A stretch of 64,000 nucleotides of DNA from Mycobacterium sp. EPa45 (lineage in GTDB: Bacteria > Actinomycetota > Actinomycetes > Mycobacteriales > Mycobacteriaceae): contig NZ_CP011773.1 of NCBI RefSeq assembly GCF_001021385.1, forward strand, positions 4,402,001-4,466,000. Direction: 5' to 3'. Positions 56,391-64,000 of the stretch are shown here, piece after piece. Below the pieces are notes generated by a model. The model ran no database searches, was not told the DNA's origin, and saw nothing but the letters and a program-made list of their open reading frames with translations. Made by a program: the position numbers and the translations under genes. The first letter of the stretch is position 1. Every line of letters begins with the position of its first letter.

Positions 56391-59042
56391 TCGGGGACGG
56401 CCAGGCTGCGGCAGTGGGCCGCCATGGCTGAAACGTGCTGCCCGCCTGCCGATCCGGTGCTCACGACCGCGAATCCGCTGCGGCGGCCCGGCCGGGTGCA
56501 TCGGTTCGGCATAGAACACCATTTTCGTCATCTCGACGAGCGCCAGGTACGCGATGGTCAGCAGCGCCAGTGCGACGTAGAACTGCCACGGCAACGGCGT
56601 GAAGCCGAGTGGGCGGGCCAGCATCGACACCGTCAGGGCGGCACCCACCGCGACGACGGTCAGCGTCGTCACTGTGAGAATCCCGCTCGGACGGCTGCGC
56701 ACGAACGGAATGCGTCGGGTGCGGATCGCGAAGATGATCAACGTCTGGGTGGCCAGTGATTCGACAAACCAGCCGGTGCGGAATTCGACCGGTCCGGCAT
56801 GCAGGACGCCCAGCATCAGTCCGAACGTGAGGAAATCGAACAGCGAGCTGATCGGCCCGAAGGTCAGCATGAATCGTCTGATGAACGCGATGTTCCAGTG
56901 CGACGGCGCGTGCAATTGCTCCTCGTCGACGCGATCGGTGGGAATGGCGAGCTGCGAGGAGTCGTAGAGCAGGTTGTTCAGCAGGATCTGGCTGGGCAGC
57001 ATCGGCAGAAACGTCAGCACCGCCGATGCCGCAGCCGCCGAGAACATGTTGCCGAAATTGCTGGACGTACCCATCAGCACGTACTTGATCGTGTTGGCGA
57101 AGATCCGCCGGCCTTCCGCGACTCCGGTGGCCAACACGCCCAGATCCTTCTCCAGCAGCACGACGTCGGCAGCGTCCTTGGCGACATCGGTGGCGGTGTC
57201 GACAGAGATGCCCACGTCAGCGGAGTGCAGAGCCAATGCGTCGTTGACACCGTCACCCAGAAATCCGACGGAGCGGCCGGTACGGCGCAGCACGGTGATC
57301 AGGCGCGCCTTCTGTTCGGGGGATATCCGGGCGAAGACATTGGCGGTCTTGGCGGCGGCCTCGAAGCCGGCGTCGTCGAGCTCGGCCAGCTCGGCGCCGC
57401 TCACACATCCCTTGGCGGGCAAACCCAGATCAGCACAGACCTTTTCGGCAACCTGCGCGTTGTCCCCGGTGGCGACCTTCACCTCGATGCCCAACTCGGC
57501 GAGCCGGGCCAGCGAGTCGCGCGCGGCGTCTTTGGGCGGATCGGCGAAGACCAGGAAACCGTCGAGCGTCAGCCCGGTCTCGTCGGCGGCGACGACGGTT
57601 GTCAGGCCGGGCGCCGGCCGGCTGGCCACCGCCACCACCCGGCGCCCCTGCCCAAACAGGCTGTCCAGCAGTGGCTGTGCTGTGTCGGGCCCCGCGCGAC
57701 AGTGGGCCAATACCTGTTCGGGCGCGCCTTTGACGACCAGCACCCGGGCACCGGCGTCATCGACGAGAGCCGACGTGGCCCGCCGGGTGTGATCGAACGG
57801 CAACTCGGCGATCCGGCGAGCGCCCTTGGTCACCACGCGACGTCCCGCCTCGCAGTCCCACAGCGCAGCGTCGAGCTCGTTGGCACTGGTGCCCCCGCAG
57901 TCGGGATCGACGTCGGTGGCCAGCAGCCCATGCCGCAACACGTGATCCGATGCGTCGCCTGAAGCGTCGATGGCCTGGATGAGCGTGATGTGGCCTTCGG
58001 TGAGAGTTCCGGTCTTGTCGGTGATCAGGATGTCGATGTCACCGAGGTCCTCGATACAGACCAGCCGCTTGACCAGAACCTTGAGCCGGGCCAGTCGCCG
58101 TGATCCGGTGGCGAGGCTGGTGCTGACCACCGCGGGCAGCAACTGCGGGGTGATGCCCACCGCGATCGCGAGGGCGAACAGCACCGAGTCGATCACCGGG
58201 CGGCGCAACAGCAGATTGGTCGCCAGGATCATCACCGTCAGCGTGATCGCCACCTGCAGAAGCAGATACGAGAACCGGCGCAATCCGGTCTGGAAGTCGG
58301 TTTCGGGCTGCCGCTCCCCGAGCCCGGCTGCGATCTTGCCGAACTGGGCGTCCAGACCCGTCGCATAGACCACGGCGGTCGCGTCACCGGCGCTGACGAC
58401 GGTGCCCATGAACGCCAGATCTGCCGAGTCGGCCAAGGCCGCGTCGGGCGCTGCCGGCGTCACCGACTTCTCGGCGGCAGTCGACTCACCGGTCAGGATG
58501 CTTTCGTTGCACTCCAGCCCGTTGACCTCCATGAGCCGAACGTCGGCGGGGACCAGCTCACCGAGGCACAACCGGATGACGTCGCCGGGCACCAGCTCGT
58601 TGACGTCCAGCTTGACGTCGTGACCGTCTCGGCGCACCACCGCGTTGTGGCGGACTCGCGAGTGCAGCGCCGCGGTGGCCCGCTCGGCGCGGTATTCGTT
58701 GAGAAAGCCAAGCCCGACGCTGACCACGAGAATCAGGCCGATGATCACGGCCTGGGTGGAATCGCCGAGGAAGTACGACAGCACGGCCGTCGCGGCCAGC
58801 AACGCCAGCACCGCGTTATTGAGTTGTCTGCGCAGCACTGCCCAGGCACTGACCCGATGTGTGCGAAGCGAATTCGGTCCGTGTCGGGCCAGCCGGGCGG
58901 CGGCTTCGGTACCCGAGAGCCCCCCGGCGGAAGTGTTCAGCCAGCCCAACACGTCGGCAAGGGGCGCGGCTGCGACGTCCGCAGCAGTCAGCGGGGGGAA
59001 GGCCGACGCGTCGTGGTGTTCATCCGAGACGATCGCGGTCAC
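56376..59042 (-). CDS. mgtA: P-type ATPase, Mg2+-importing (MgtA/P3B) type
   Basis: An 888-residue P-type ATPase with about ten helices. The phosphorylation motif is ILITDKTGTLTEGH (Asp near residue 343), the actuator TGES sits in NESILTGESTAAEK, and the hinge is VGFLGDGVNDALALHSADVG. YFLGDSTQAVIIGLILVVSV and the helix-4 region AVGITPQLLPAVVSTSLA are MgtA-like, unlike CtpF-type pumps. The N-terminus is short. The start is GTG 59042, 23 bases inside the end of ppsA, so the genes are translationally coupled. It is the last gene of the operon from 62815. Confidence 0.88.
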   Translation of the reverse strand: MTAIVSDEHHDASAFPPLTAADVAAAPLADVLGWLNTSAGGLSGTEAAARLARHGPNSLRTHRVSAWAVLRRQLNNAVLALLAATAVLSYFLGDSTQAVIIGLILVVSVGLGFLNEYRAERATAALHSRVRHNAVVRRDGHDVKLDVNELVPGDVIRLCLGELVPADVRLMEVNGLECNESILTGESTAAEKSVTPAAPDAALADSADLAFMGTVVSAGDATAVVYATGLDAQFGKIAAGLGERQPETDFQTGLRRFSYLLLQVAITLTVMILATNLLLRRPVIDSVLFALAIAVGITPQLLPAVVSTSLATGSRRLARLKVLVKRLVCIEDLGDIDILITDKTGTLTEGHITLIQAIDASGDASDHVLRHGLLATDVDPDCGGTSANELDAALWDCEAGRRVVTKGARRIAELPFDHTRRATSALVDDAGARVLVVKGAPEQVLAHCRAGPDTAQPLLDSLFGQGRRVVAVASRPAPGLTTVVAADETGLTLDGFLVFADPPKDAARDSLARLAELGIEVKVATGDNAQVAEKVCADLGLPAKGCVSGAELAELDDAGFEAAAKTANVFARISPEQKARLITVLRRTGRSVGFLGDGVNDALALHSADVGISVDTATDVAKDAADVVLLEKDLGVLATGVAEGRRIFANTIKYVLMGTSSNFGNMFSAAAASAVLTFLPMLPSQILLNNLLYDSSQLAIPTDRVDEEQLHAPSHWNIAFIRRFMLTFGPISSLFDFLTFGLMLGVLHAGPVEFRTGWFVESLATQTLIIFAIRTRRIPFVRSRPSGILTVTTLTVVAVGAALTVSMLARPLGFTPLPWQFYVALALLTIAYLALVEMTKMVFYAEPMHPAGPPQRIRGREHRIGRRAARFSHGGPLPQPGRPRSVVG

Positions 59043-61314
59043 CGGGTCGCGCCGCTTCCAGGAGCAGGCGTCGCTCGGCCGCAGCGACGATGCGTCGAGC
59101 CCGGCCGGCGACGTCGGGATTCACCGAGACCGACGTGATCCCCATCCGCACAAGATGTTCGGCGAATTCTGGCTTGGTCGATGGGGCCTGCCCGCACAAC
59201 GAGGATGTTATGCCCAACCTGCGCGCCGTGGAAATGATGCGACCGATCGCGTCGAGCACCGCGGCGTCGGATTCGTCGAACAGCTCAGCGCACAGGTCGG
59301 AATCGCGGTCGACACCGAGCATCAGCTGGGTCAGATCGTTGCTGCCGATCGACACCCCGTCGATGCCCATGCCCACATACTCGGGCAGCCAGTGCACCAC
59401 CGAGGGCACCTCGGCCATCACCCACCGGTGCAGACCGCGCTGCCGGCCCAGCGGGCTGGCGTCGACCAGCGACAAGCACTCCTCGAGCTCCCAGCGGGTC
59501 CGCACGAACGGAATCATCAAGTGCAGGTTAGGGTTCTGTTCACGAACCCGTGCCAGCGCGCGCAACTCGAGTGCGAAGACATCGGGTTCCCTGACATACC
59601 GGTAGCAGCCCCGGTAGCCGATCATGGGGTTGTGCTCGACGGGTTCGTACTCTTCCCCACCCTGCAGTCCGCGGAATTCGTTGGTGCGGAAGTCGGTCGC
59701 CCGATACACCACCGGCCGCGGCGCGAAGGCAGTGGCGATCCGCCCCACCGCGGTCGCCAAAGCGTCGACCAGAGTTTCCTGTTCACCCCGTGCGATCAGG
59801 TCACGCGGGTGCCGATTGCGCAGGGCGTCGGTCAGGATGAACTCCGCACGCAACAGCCCCACTCCGTCGACATCTTGCGCCGCAACACGTTCGGCGCTGT
59901 CGGGCATCGCGAGATTGACGTAGATCTTCGTCGCGGTCACCTCGGAGACGGCCGCGGCGGGAGCTGCCGGCGCGACGACCGGTTGGGTCTCGGCTCCGCC
60001 GGTGGCGCGACCGCTCAGCACGCGGCCGTGCGTGCCGTCGACGGTGACCACCATGCCGTCCTTCAGGTCGGCGGTTGCGGTCCGGGCCCCGACGATGCAC
60101 GGAACCCCCAGTTCCCGCGCCACGATCGCGGCGTGACAGGTCATTCCGCCGGTGTCGGTGACGAGTGCGCACGCCCGCCGCATGGTCGGCAGCCAGTCGG
60201 GGTTGGTCATCTGGGCCACCAACACCTCGCCGTCCTGCAAGCGGCCACCGTCGGCGACATCGGTCAGTACCCGCACGACGCCGGAGGCCTCCCCCGGCAC
60301 GGCGGGCAGACCTTGGGCGACGACATCGTGAGTCTCCGGCACCGGCTTGCCCGCCCGGTGCAGCGTCGTGATCGGCCGGGTCTGCACGATCCAGGTCTTG
60401 CCCTCGGCGATCGCCCACTCGGTGTCCTGCGGGCAGCCGCTGTGCTGCTCACTTCTGACCGCAATTTCGGCGATCGCCCGGATCTCGTCGTCCGACAACA
60501 CCTGAGCTTGCCGCTCCTCCTCCGGAATGTCGACCGTGAGGTCGCTGCCGTCTGCGCCACGAACGATCTTGAACGACTTGTAACCGACGCGCCGGGACAA
60601 CACCTCCCCGGTCTCCTTGGCGACCACATAGGTGTCCGGCTCGACAGAGCCCGACACGACCACTTCGCCCTGACCGAATGCCCCCTCGATCACCACTCGG
60701 TCCTCGGCGTCGGTCGTCGGGTCGGCGGTGAACGCCACCCCGGCGCGTTCCGAGGCGATCATCGTCTGAACCACCACCGCCATCGCAGGGTCAGCCGAGA
60801 ATCCGCGGCTCGCGCGGTAGGCCACCACGCGCGGGCCGAACAGCGACGCCCAACAGCGTTGGACGGCGTCGAGCAAGCCCTCCTCACCGCTGATGTTGGT
60901 GAACGTCGCGTTCATTCCGGCGAACGACGCGTCCGCACCGTCCTCACCGGTGGCCGAGGACCGTACCGCGACAATGGTGTCCGGTCCGAGTCGGCGGTAG
61001 GCGGAAACGACCAATGCGCGGACGTCCTCGGCCATACCCGCTTTGAGTACGAGCTCCTGCATCTGCCGGCACATCTCGGTGAGCTGGTCGGTGTCACTGA
61101 TCACCGTCATGGCCTCGCGGTGCATGGCGTTGAGTTGGTCGGCGACTCCGGCGGACTTCATCGACTCGAGGTAACAGTCGCGCAGGAGGACGAAACCCGG
61201 TGGCACCGGCAAGCCGGCCGACACCATCTCCCCCATGTTGGCGCCTTTGCCGCCGGCCTCTTCGGCATCGCTCATTCCCAAGTCGGCGATGTCTTCGACG
61301 TAATGACTCGGCAT
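59020..61314 (-). CDS. ppsA: Phosphoenolpyruvate synthase / PEP-utilising enzyme
   Basis: A 764-residue enzyme making PEP from pyruvate and ATP. The N-terminal ATP-grasp domain holds EEAGGKGANMGEM and VAVRSSATGEDGADASFAGM. The swivelling phosphohistidine domain has TGGMTCHAAIVARELGVPCI near residues 390-410. The TIM-barrel C-domain contains GLLRAEFIL, MIPFVRT, SIGSNDLTQLMLGVDRD and the catalytic Cys in SSLCGQAPS. ATG 61314 is preceded by GGAGATCTGAG (mRNA sense). It starts one base after the upstream gene's stop and overlaps mgtA. Such genes in fast-growing mycobacteria are hypoxia-induced, supporting gluconeogenic redirection in dormancy. Confidence 0.9.
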   Translation of the reverse strand: MPSHYVEDIADLGMSDAEEAGGKGANMGEMVSAGLPVPPGFVLLRDCYLESMKSAGVADQLNAMHREAMTVISDTDQLTEMCRQMQELVLKAGMAEDVRALVVSAYRRLGPDTIVAVRSSATGEDGADASFAGMNATFTNISGEEGLLDAVQRCWASLFGPRVVAYRASRGFSADPAMAVVVQTMIASERAGVAFTADPTTDAEDRVVIEGAFGQGEVVVSGSVEPDTYVVAKETGEVLSRRVGYKSFKIVRGADGSDLTVDIPEEERQAQVLSDDEIRAIAEIAVRSEQHSGCPQDTEWAIAEGKTWIVQTRPITTLHRAGKPVPETHDVVAQGLPAVPGEASGVVRVLTDVADGGRLQDGEVLVAQMTNPDWLPTMRRACALVTDTGGMTCHAAIVARELGVPCIVGARTATADLKDGMVVTVDGTHGRVLSGRATGGAETQPVVAPAAPAAAVSEVTATKIYVNLAMPDSAERVAAQDVDGVGLLRAEFILTDALRNRHPRDLIARGEQETLVDALATAVGRIATAFAPRPVVYRATDFRTNEFRGLQGGEEYEPVEHNPMIGYRGCYRYVREPDVFALELRALARVREQNPNLHLMIPFVRTRWELEECLSLVDASPLGRQRGLHRWVMAEVPSVVHWLPEYVGMGIDGVSIGSNDLTQLMLGVDRDSDLCAELFDESDAAVLDAIGRIISTARRLGITSSLCGQAPSTKPEFAEHLVRMGITSVSVNPDVAGRARRIVAAAERRLLLEAARPGDRDRLG

Positions 61315-61315
61315 C

Positions 61316-62815
61316 TCAGATCTCCTCGAAAGACGGTGCGGGACTGACTGCCGCCGAGCAGATGTCCCTGGCGTGTGACACGGCATCGGCGACCGGCTTG
61401 TGTGTGTCGATGCGATGCACCCCGGCCCAGGTTTGTTCGGCGTTGTCGGCCAGCGCGGTCACGATCTCGGGGGTCACCTGAGAGGTGGTCGCCGTACGGC
61501 CGCGAACCCGGGCAATGGCAGTATCAAGCGTTGCGGCACAGACAAATTCGACCATCACCGCGCTGGCGTCGGCGGCCATTCGCCGAGCCAGCTCACGATG
61601 GTGGGGATGCTGCCAGGTGCCGTCGACGATGACGCTGCGTCCCTCGCACAGAACGAGGTGGGCCCGGCGCAGAACGCCCTCGTACACGGCATCGACGTTC
61701 TCCGGCGTGTAAAGCCCTTGGTCGAGGACTCCGGCCGCGCCGGCGATCTCACCGCGCCGCGCCATTTCGGCCCGCACATCATCGGTGGAGATGACCTGTG
61801 CGCCAATCTCTTCGGCCAGTGAATGCGACAGCGTGGTCTTGCCGGTACCGGGGCCGCCACCGACAAGAACAAATCGGATGGCGCCGTCGCGCAGATGGTT
61901 GCGGGCGATCTCCAGATGACGGCGGGCGTCGGCAGCAGCGCCGGGCGACCCCTGGGTGTGACGCACGCAGTCCACCTTGGCGCGCACCACCGCGCGATAC
62001 GCGACGTAGAAGTCACGCAGCGAGGCCGGCGCGTCCTCGTCGGCGGAGCGCTGGTAGGCGTCCAGAAACGCCGCGGCCAAGTCGGGGCGGCCGAGGAACT
62101 CGAGATCCATCGCCAGGAACGCGGCGTCGTCGATGACGTCGACGTAGCGGAGGCGATCGTCGAATTCCAGACAGTCGAGCAGCGCCGGACCGTCTTCGAG
62201 GCAGAAGATGTCGTCGGCCAGCAGGTCGGCGTGGCCGTCGACGATCTTGCGCTCACTGATGCGACGCGCAAACAACACCGACCGTCCTGCGATGAAAGCC
62301 ATTGCCAGTCGGTCGATTTCGTCGATCGATTCGGAGTCGATCCCCTGCACAACGCCATCGGCGTAGCGCCGCAGTTCCGAGAGGTTCTCCTGCCAGCGCT
62401 CGACGATCGCGTCCACCCGGCACTGGGCGTCCACCTCACGGCCGCGGGAGGCCGAGGAATGGAAGCGGGAAAGCACCAGCGCTATCGACCGGAGGTGGTC
62501 GTCGACCGATTCATCGCGCGCCACCATCGTCGCCAACCGCGAGTCATCAGGGTGGCGGCGCATGACGATGACCGGCTCGGAGTCACCACCGGGCTGGGTG
62601 AAGTGGGCGATGCCGAGGTAGCTTCCGGGTGCCAGCCGGCTGTTGAGGGCGAGCTCGTGCGCACAGGCGTGTTCCCGGCGCTGCAGCGTGGTGAAATCCA
62701 GAAAGTCGGTCACGACGGGCTTCTTGATCTTGTACGCGCGGTCTCCGATCAGGAAGACGATCCCGGTGTGAGTTTCCTTGATCTGCGGATTCGCGACAGG
62801 CGATACCGATCCCAT
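61316..62815 (-). CDS. Two-domain kinase: APH-like phosphotransferase fused to P-loop kinase (Rv2004c-like)
   Basis: A 499-residue fusion, almost the same length as the DosR-regulon protein Rv2004c. The N-terminal half is kinase-like: the ATP-lysine region is YKIKKPVVTDFLDF, and HADLLADDIFCLEDGPALLD corresponds to the catalytic H/D-x-D-L loop of aminoglycoside phosphotransferases. The C-terminal third has a P-loop GGGPGTGKTTLSH near residue 345 and VIVDGTWQHPHHR as in AAA_33/zeta-toxin-like small kinases. The substrate is unknown. ATG 62815 gives MGSVSPVANPQ; the frame continues 33 codons upstream toward the divergent promoter. First gene of the ppsA-mgtA operon. Confidence 0.85.
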   Translation of the reverse strand: MGSVSPVANPQIKETHTGIVFLIGDRAYKIKKPVVTDFLDFTTLQRREHACAHELALNSRLAPGSYLGIAHFTQPGGDSEPVIVMRRHPDDSRLATMVARDESVDDHLRSIALVLSRFHSSASRGREVDAQCRVDAIVERWQENLSELRRYADGVVQGIDSESIDEIDRLAMAFIAGRSVLFARRISERKIVDGHADLLADDIFCLEDGPALLDCLEFDDRLRYVDVIDDAAFLAMDLEFLGRPDLAAAFLDAYQRSADEDAPASLRDFYVAYRAVVRAKVDCVRHTQGSPGAAADARRHLEIARNHLRDGAIRFVLVGGGPGTGKTTLSHSLAEEIGAQVISTDDVRAEMARRGEIAGAAGVLDQGLYTPENVDAVYEGVLRRAHLVLCEGRSVIVDGTWQHPHHRELARRMAADASAVMVEFVCAATLDTAIARVRGRTATTSQVTPEIVTALADNAEQTWAGVHRIDTHKPVADAVSHARDICSAAVSPAPSFEEI

Positions 62816-62873
62816 GCCGTCGATCGTCGTCGCTGGCGAGCCGACGCACTGCGGTACTACGGCCACAACTGAA

Positions 62874-62887
62874 GTGACTTCCGACCT
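62874..62887. promoter_or_regulatory. Second, weaker DosR-box-like site
   Basis: GTGACT-TC-CGACCT matches eight of twelve fixed positions of the DosR core and lies 58 bases before the leftward gene's ATG at 62815. DosR often binds paired sites. On its own this is weak evidence. Confidence 0.3.
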
Positions 62888-62934
62888 CTGCAATCCCGGG
62901 CCCGACGCCCGCATGGCCTTGTACCCGGCGTGAC

Positions 62935-62948
62935 GGGACTTCGGTCCC
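62935..62948. promoter_or_regulatory. DosR-box-like palindrome in the divergent promoter
   Basis: GGGACT-TC-GGTCCC matches 11 of the 12 fixed bases of the DosR core GGGACT-WW-AGTCCC and is preceded by C at the S position. It stands 51 bases before ATG 63000 and 119 bases before ATG 62815. Both flanking genes resemble known DosR-regulon members (Rv1738 and Rv2004c). Confidence 0.75.
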
Positions 62949-62999
62949 TACCGGCGACCGGTGCTGAGTGGTCAGATCGAGACAATTGAGGGGGCTGCA

Positions 63000-63284
63000 A
63001 TGGAACATGACGACACGAAACATTCGGCAGTACTGATCGCCGTCGACGAGGACGCGGACCGCACCAGGGCCTGCGCACACCTGTCTTGGGCGAATACCGC
63101 GTTCGTGGGCATGGGCGTGGCACGGATGGATGCCGGCGACGCACACACCGTGGCGTTGCGCGACGAGGTGGCCATCGCGCGGGCGCTTTCCAATCTCGCC
63201 AACCAGATCTTCGCCACCTCGGTGTCGGAGATCGATGCGGCCATCACACGACATTCCTCGCCTTCTCCCCTTGCCCGGAGATAA
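63000..63284 (+). CDS. DUF1876 (Rv1738-like) hypoxia-associated protein
   Basis: A 94-residue protein. The fold signatures SAVLIAVDEDADRTRACAHL, FVGMGVARMDAGDAHTVALR and DEVAIARALSNLANQI match DUF1876. Its M. tuberculosis relatives Rv1738 and Rv2632c are small dimers; Rv1738 is strongly induced by hypoxia through DosR and resembles ribosome hibernation factors. ATG 63000 follows TTGAGGGGGC, a good Shine-Dalgarno; a GTG at 62961 in frame is less likely. It has a DosR-like box 51 bases upstream. Confidence 0.87.
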   Translation: MEHDDTKHSAVLIAVDEDADRTRACAHLSWANTAFVGMGVARMDAGDAHTVALRDEVAIARALSNLANQIFATSVSEIDAAITRHSSPSPLARR

Positions 63285-63287
63285 GCG

Positions 63288-63395
63288 GTGACCCGACCCC
63301 CCGGAGTGCGAAGCCACAGTGACGCCGAGTCGTTCGGGCTCGGCGAAGAGTCGGCCGCGCGCATCGTGGAGAGCCGCCGGGGCCGGCAGCGATGA
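63288..63395 (+). CDS. Candidate 35-residue small protein coupled to pfkB
   Basis: The frame reads MTRPPGVRSHSDAESFGLGE and ends ESRRGRQR. CGGAG seven bases upstream of GTG 63288 is a good Shine-Dalgarno, and the stop TGA overlaps the pfkB ATG as ATGA. Third positions are almost all G or C. It may be a small gene or a leader peptide that couples pfkB translation to the DUF1876 gene, since pfkB itself has no clear ribosome-binding site. Confidence 0.45.
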   Translation: MTRPPGVRSHSDAESFGLGEESAARIVESRRGRQR

Positions 63396-64000
63396 ACGAC
63401 TTCGCGGTCGCCGGGCACCGGATCGTCACGCTCACAATGAATCCCGCGCTGGACATCACCACCAGCACCGAGGTGGTGCATTCGACGGACAAGCTGCGCT
63501 GCACCACCCCCCGTTATGACCCGGGCGGAGGTGGCATCAATGTCGCCCATGTGGCCGAGGTGCTTGGCGCGTCGACGACAGCGGTCTTTCCCGCCGGCGG
63601 ATCGGCCGGGCACATGATCGAGGCGCTGCTGGTCGCCGAAGGGCTGACCGTGCATCCGGTCCGGATCGGCGGCTCGACCCGAGAGAGTTTCACCGTCGAC
63701 GAGCACGCCACCGGTAAGCAGTACCGGTTCGTGCTTCCCGGACCCGAACTCACCCTGGCTGAGCAGACCGAGTGCCTGCTTCAACTGCGCAAGGCAGCCG
63801 CGTCGGCGGCGGTCGTGGTCGCCAGCGGCAGCCTTCCACCAGGGGTGCCGCCGGACTTCTACCAGCAGGTGGCGGACGTGTGTGCCGACATCGGTGCGCT
63901 GTTCCTGCTCGACACGTCGGGCGGCGGGCTCAAGCACGTCACCTCCGGAGTGTTTCTTCTCAAGCCCAGCCTGCGTGAACTGCGCGAATGCCTGGGCCGC
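63392..64000 (+). CDS. pfkB: 6-phosphofructokinase, PfkB family (truncated by window end)
   Basis: The first 203 codons of a PfkB/ribokinase-family sugar kinase run off the window. IVTLTMNPALDITTS is the usual PfkB/1-phosphofructokinase opening, YDPGGGGINVAHVAEVLG the substrate-binding glycine region, VVASGSLPPGVPPDFY the mid motif, and LLKPSLRELRE the start of the segment before the ATP site. The catalytic GAGD region lies beyond the end. Rv2029c (pfkB) is a DosR-regulon gene, and its proximity to a DUF1876 gene fits. ATG 63392 overlaps the 35-codon frame. Confidence 0.9.
   Translation, partial: MNDFAVAGHRIVTLTMNPALDITTSTEVVHSTDKLRCTTPRYDPGGGGINVAHVAEVLGASTTAVFPAGGSAGHMIEALLVAEGLTVHPVRIGGSTRESFTVDEHATGKQYRFVLPGPELTLAEQTECLLQLRKAAASAAVVVASGSLPPGVPPDFYQQVADVCADIGALFLLDTSGGGLKHVTSGVFLLKPSLRELRECLGR

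Noticed and set aside
56376..59042. Naming the P-type ATPase CtpF, the known DosR-regulon pump
   Set aside because: The sequence around the phosphorylation site and membrane helices resembles MgtA rather than remembered CtpF sequence.
58645..61347. A 900-codon plus-strand open frame opposite ppsA and mgtA
   Set aside because: ppsA has complete catalytic motifs on the minus strand; the plus frame shows no family features.
62972..63937. A 321-codon minus-strand frame over DUF1876 and pfkB
   Set aside because: Antisense to two recognisable genes and composed of typical shadow residues.

Overview
The window is chromosomal DNA of a mycobacterium, most likely a fast-growing Mycolicibacterium-type species. 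It is GC-rich and carries a single-chain type I fatty acid synthase next to acpS, an LdtMt2-like L,D-transpeptidase, a mycolate reductase homologue and a wax ester synthase/DGAT. From about 3.4 kb to 47.4 kb the gene order follows the Mycobacterium tuberculosis Rv2495c-Rv2525c segment, with accessory genes inserted. The species call and all Rv comparisons come from recalled gene order and protein sequence, not from a search.

Layout. (1) 1-3405: a polytopic membrane protein and a secreted multi-domain protein. (2) 3424-13409: a minus-strand leucine/branched-chain keto-acid catabolic cluster, accD1-accA1-fadE19-maoC-citE-bkdA-bkdB-bkdC, divergent from a TetR regulator (BkaR) across a long palindrome. 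It covers keto-acid decarboxylation, isovaleryl-CoA dehydrogenation, methylcrotonyl-CoA carboxylation, hydration and HMG-CoA cleavage; only the E3 subunit is missing. (3) 13397-21129: two small membrane proteins, an S9 peptidase, an MmpS-like protein, an MFS protein, the mycolate reductase CmrA, a HerA/DUF853-like ATPase and oligoribonuclease. (4) 21172-25831: an accessory stretch between tRNA-His and tRNA-Lys with a methyltransferase, two tandem paralogues of unknown function and ldtB. (5) 25967-33663: oxidoreductases (GSDH-type dehydrogenase, FAD-linked oxidase, P450), an M42 peptidase, an MFS transporter and small proteins. (6) 33578-47444: DUF3618 protein, bcp, M20 dipeptidase, ArsR-VOC pair, acpS-fas operon and a Tat-exported DUF1906 protein. 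(7) 47618-51488: a complete polyamine-type ABC importer operon. (8) 51558-54883: an MFS transporter, a ChaB-domain protein and an acyl-CoA dehydrogenase. (9) 54969-64000: a block that looks like a hypoxia/dormancy (DosR) regulon: WS/DGAT, Mg-type P-ATPase, PEP synthase, a Rv2004c-like kinase, a Rv1738-like DUF1876 protein and pfkB (cut by the window end). A DosR-box-like palindrome lies in the divergent promoter at 62935-62948.

Non-coding signals include a possible RBS-sequestering leader before bkdA, leaderless-type promoters, a 25-bp-arm hairpin between two convergent genes, a 37-bp tandem repeat with a diverged copy elsewhere, three convergent gene pairs sharing one CTAG as both stop codons, and a motif-rich region upstream of fas ending in a plus-strand terminator. 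No rRNA, CRISPR array, insertion sequence or prophage was seen.
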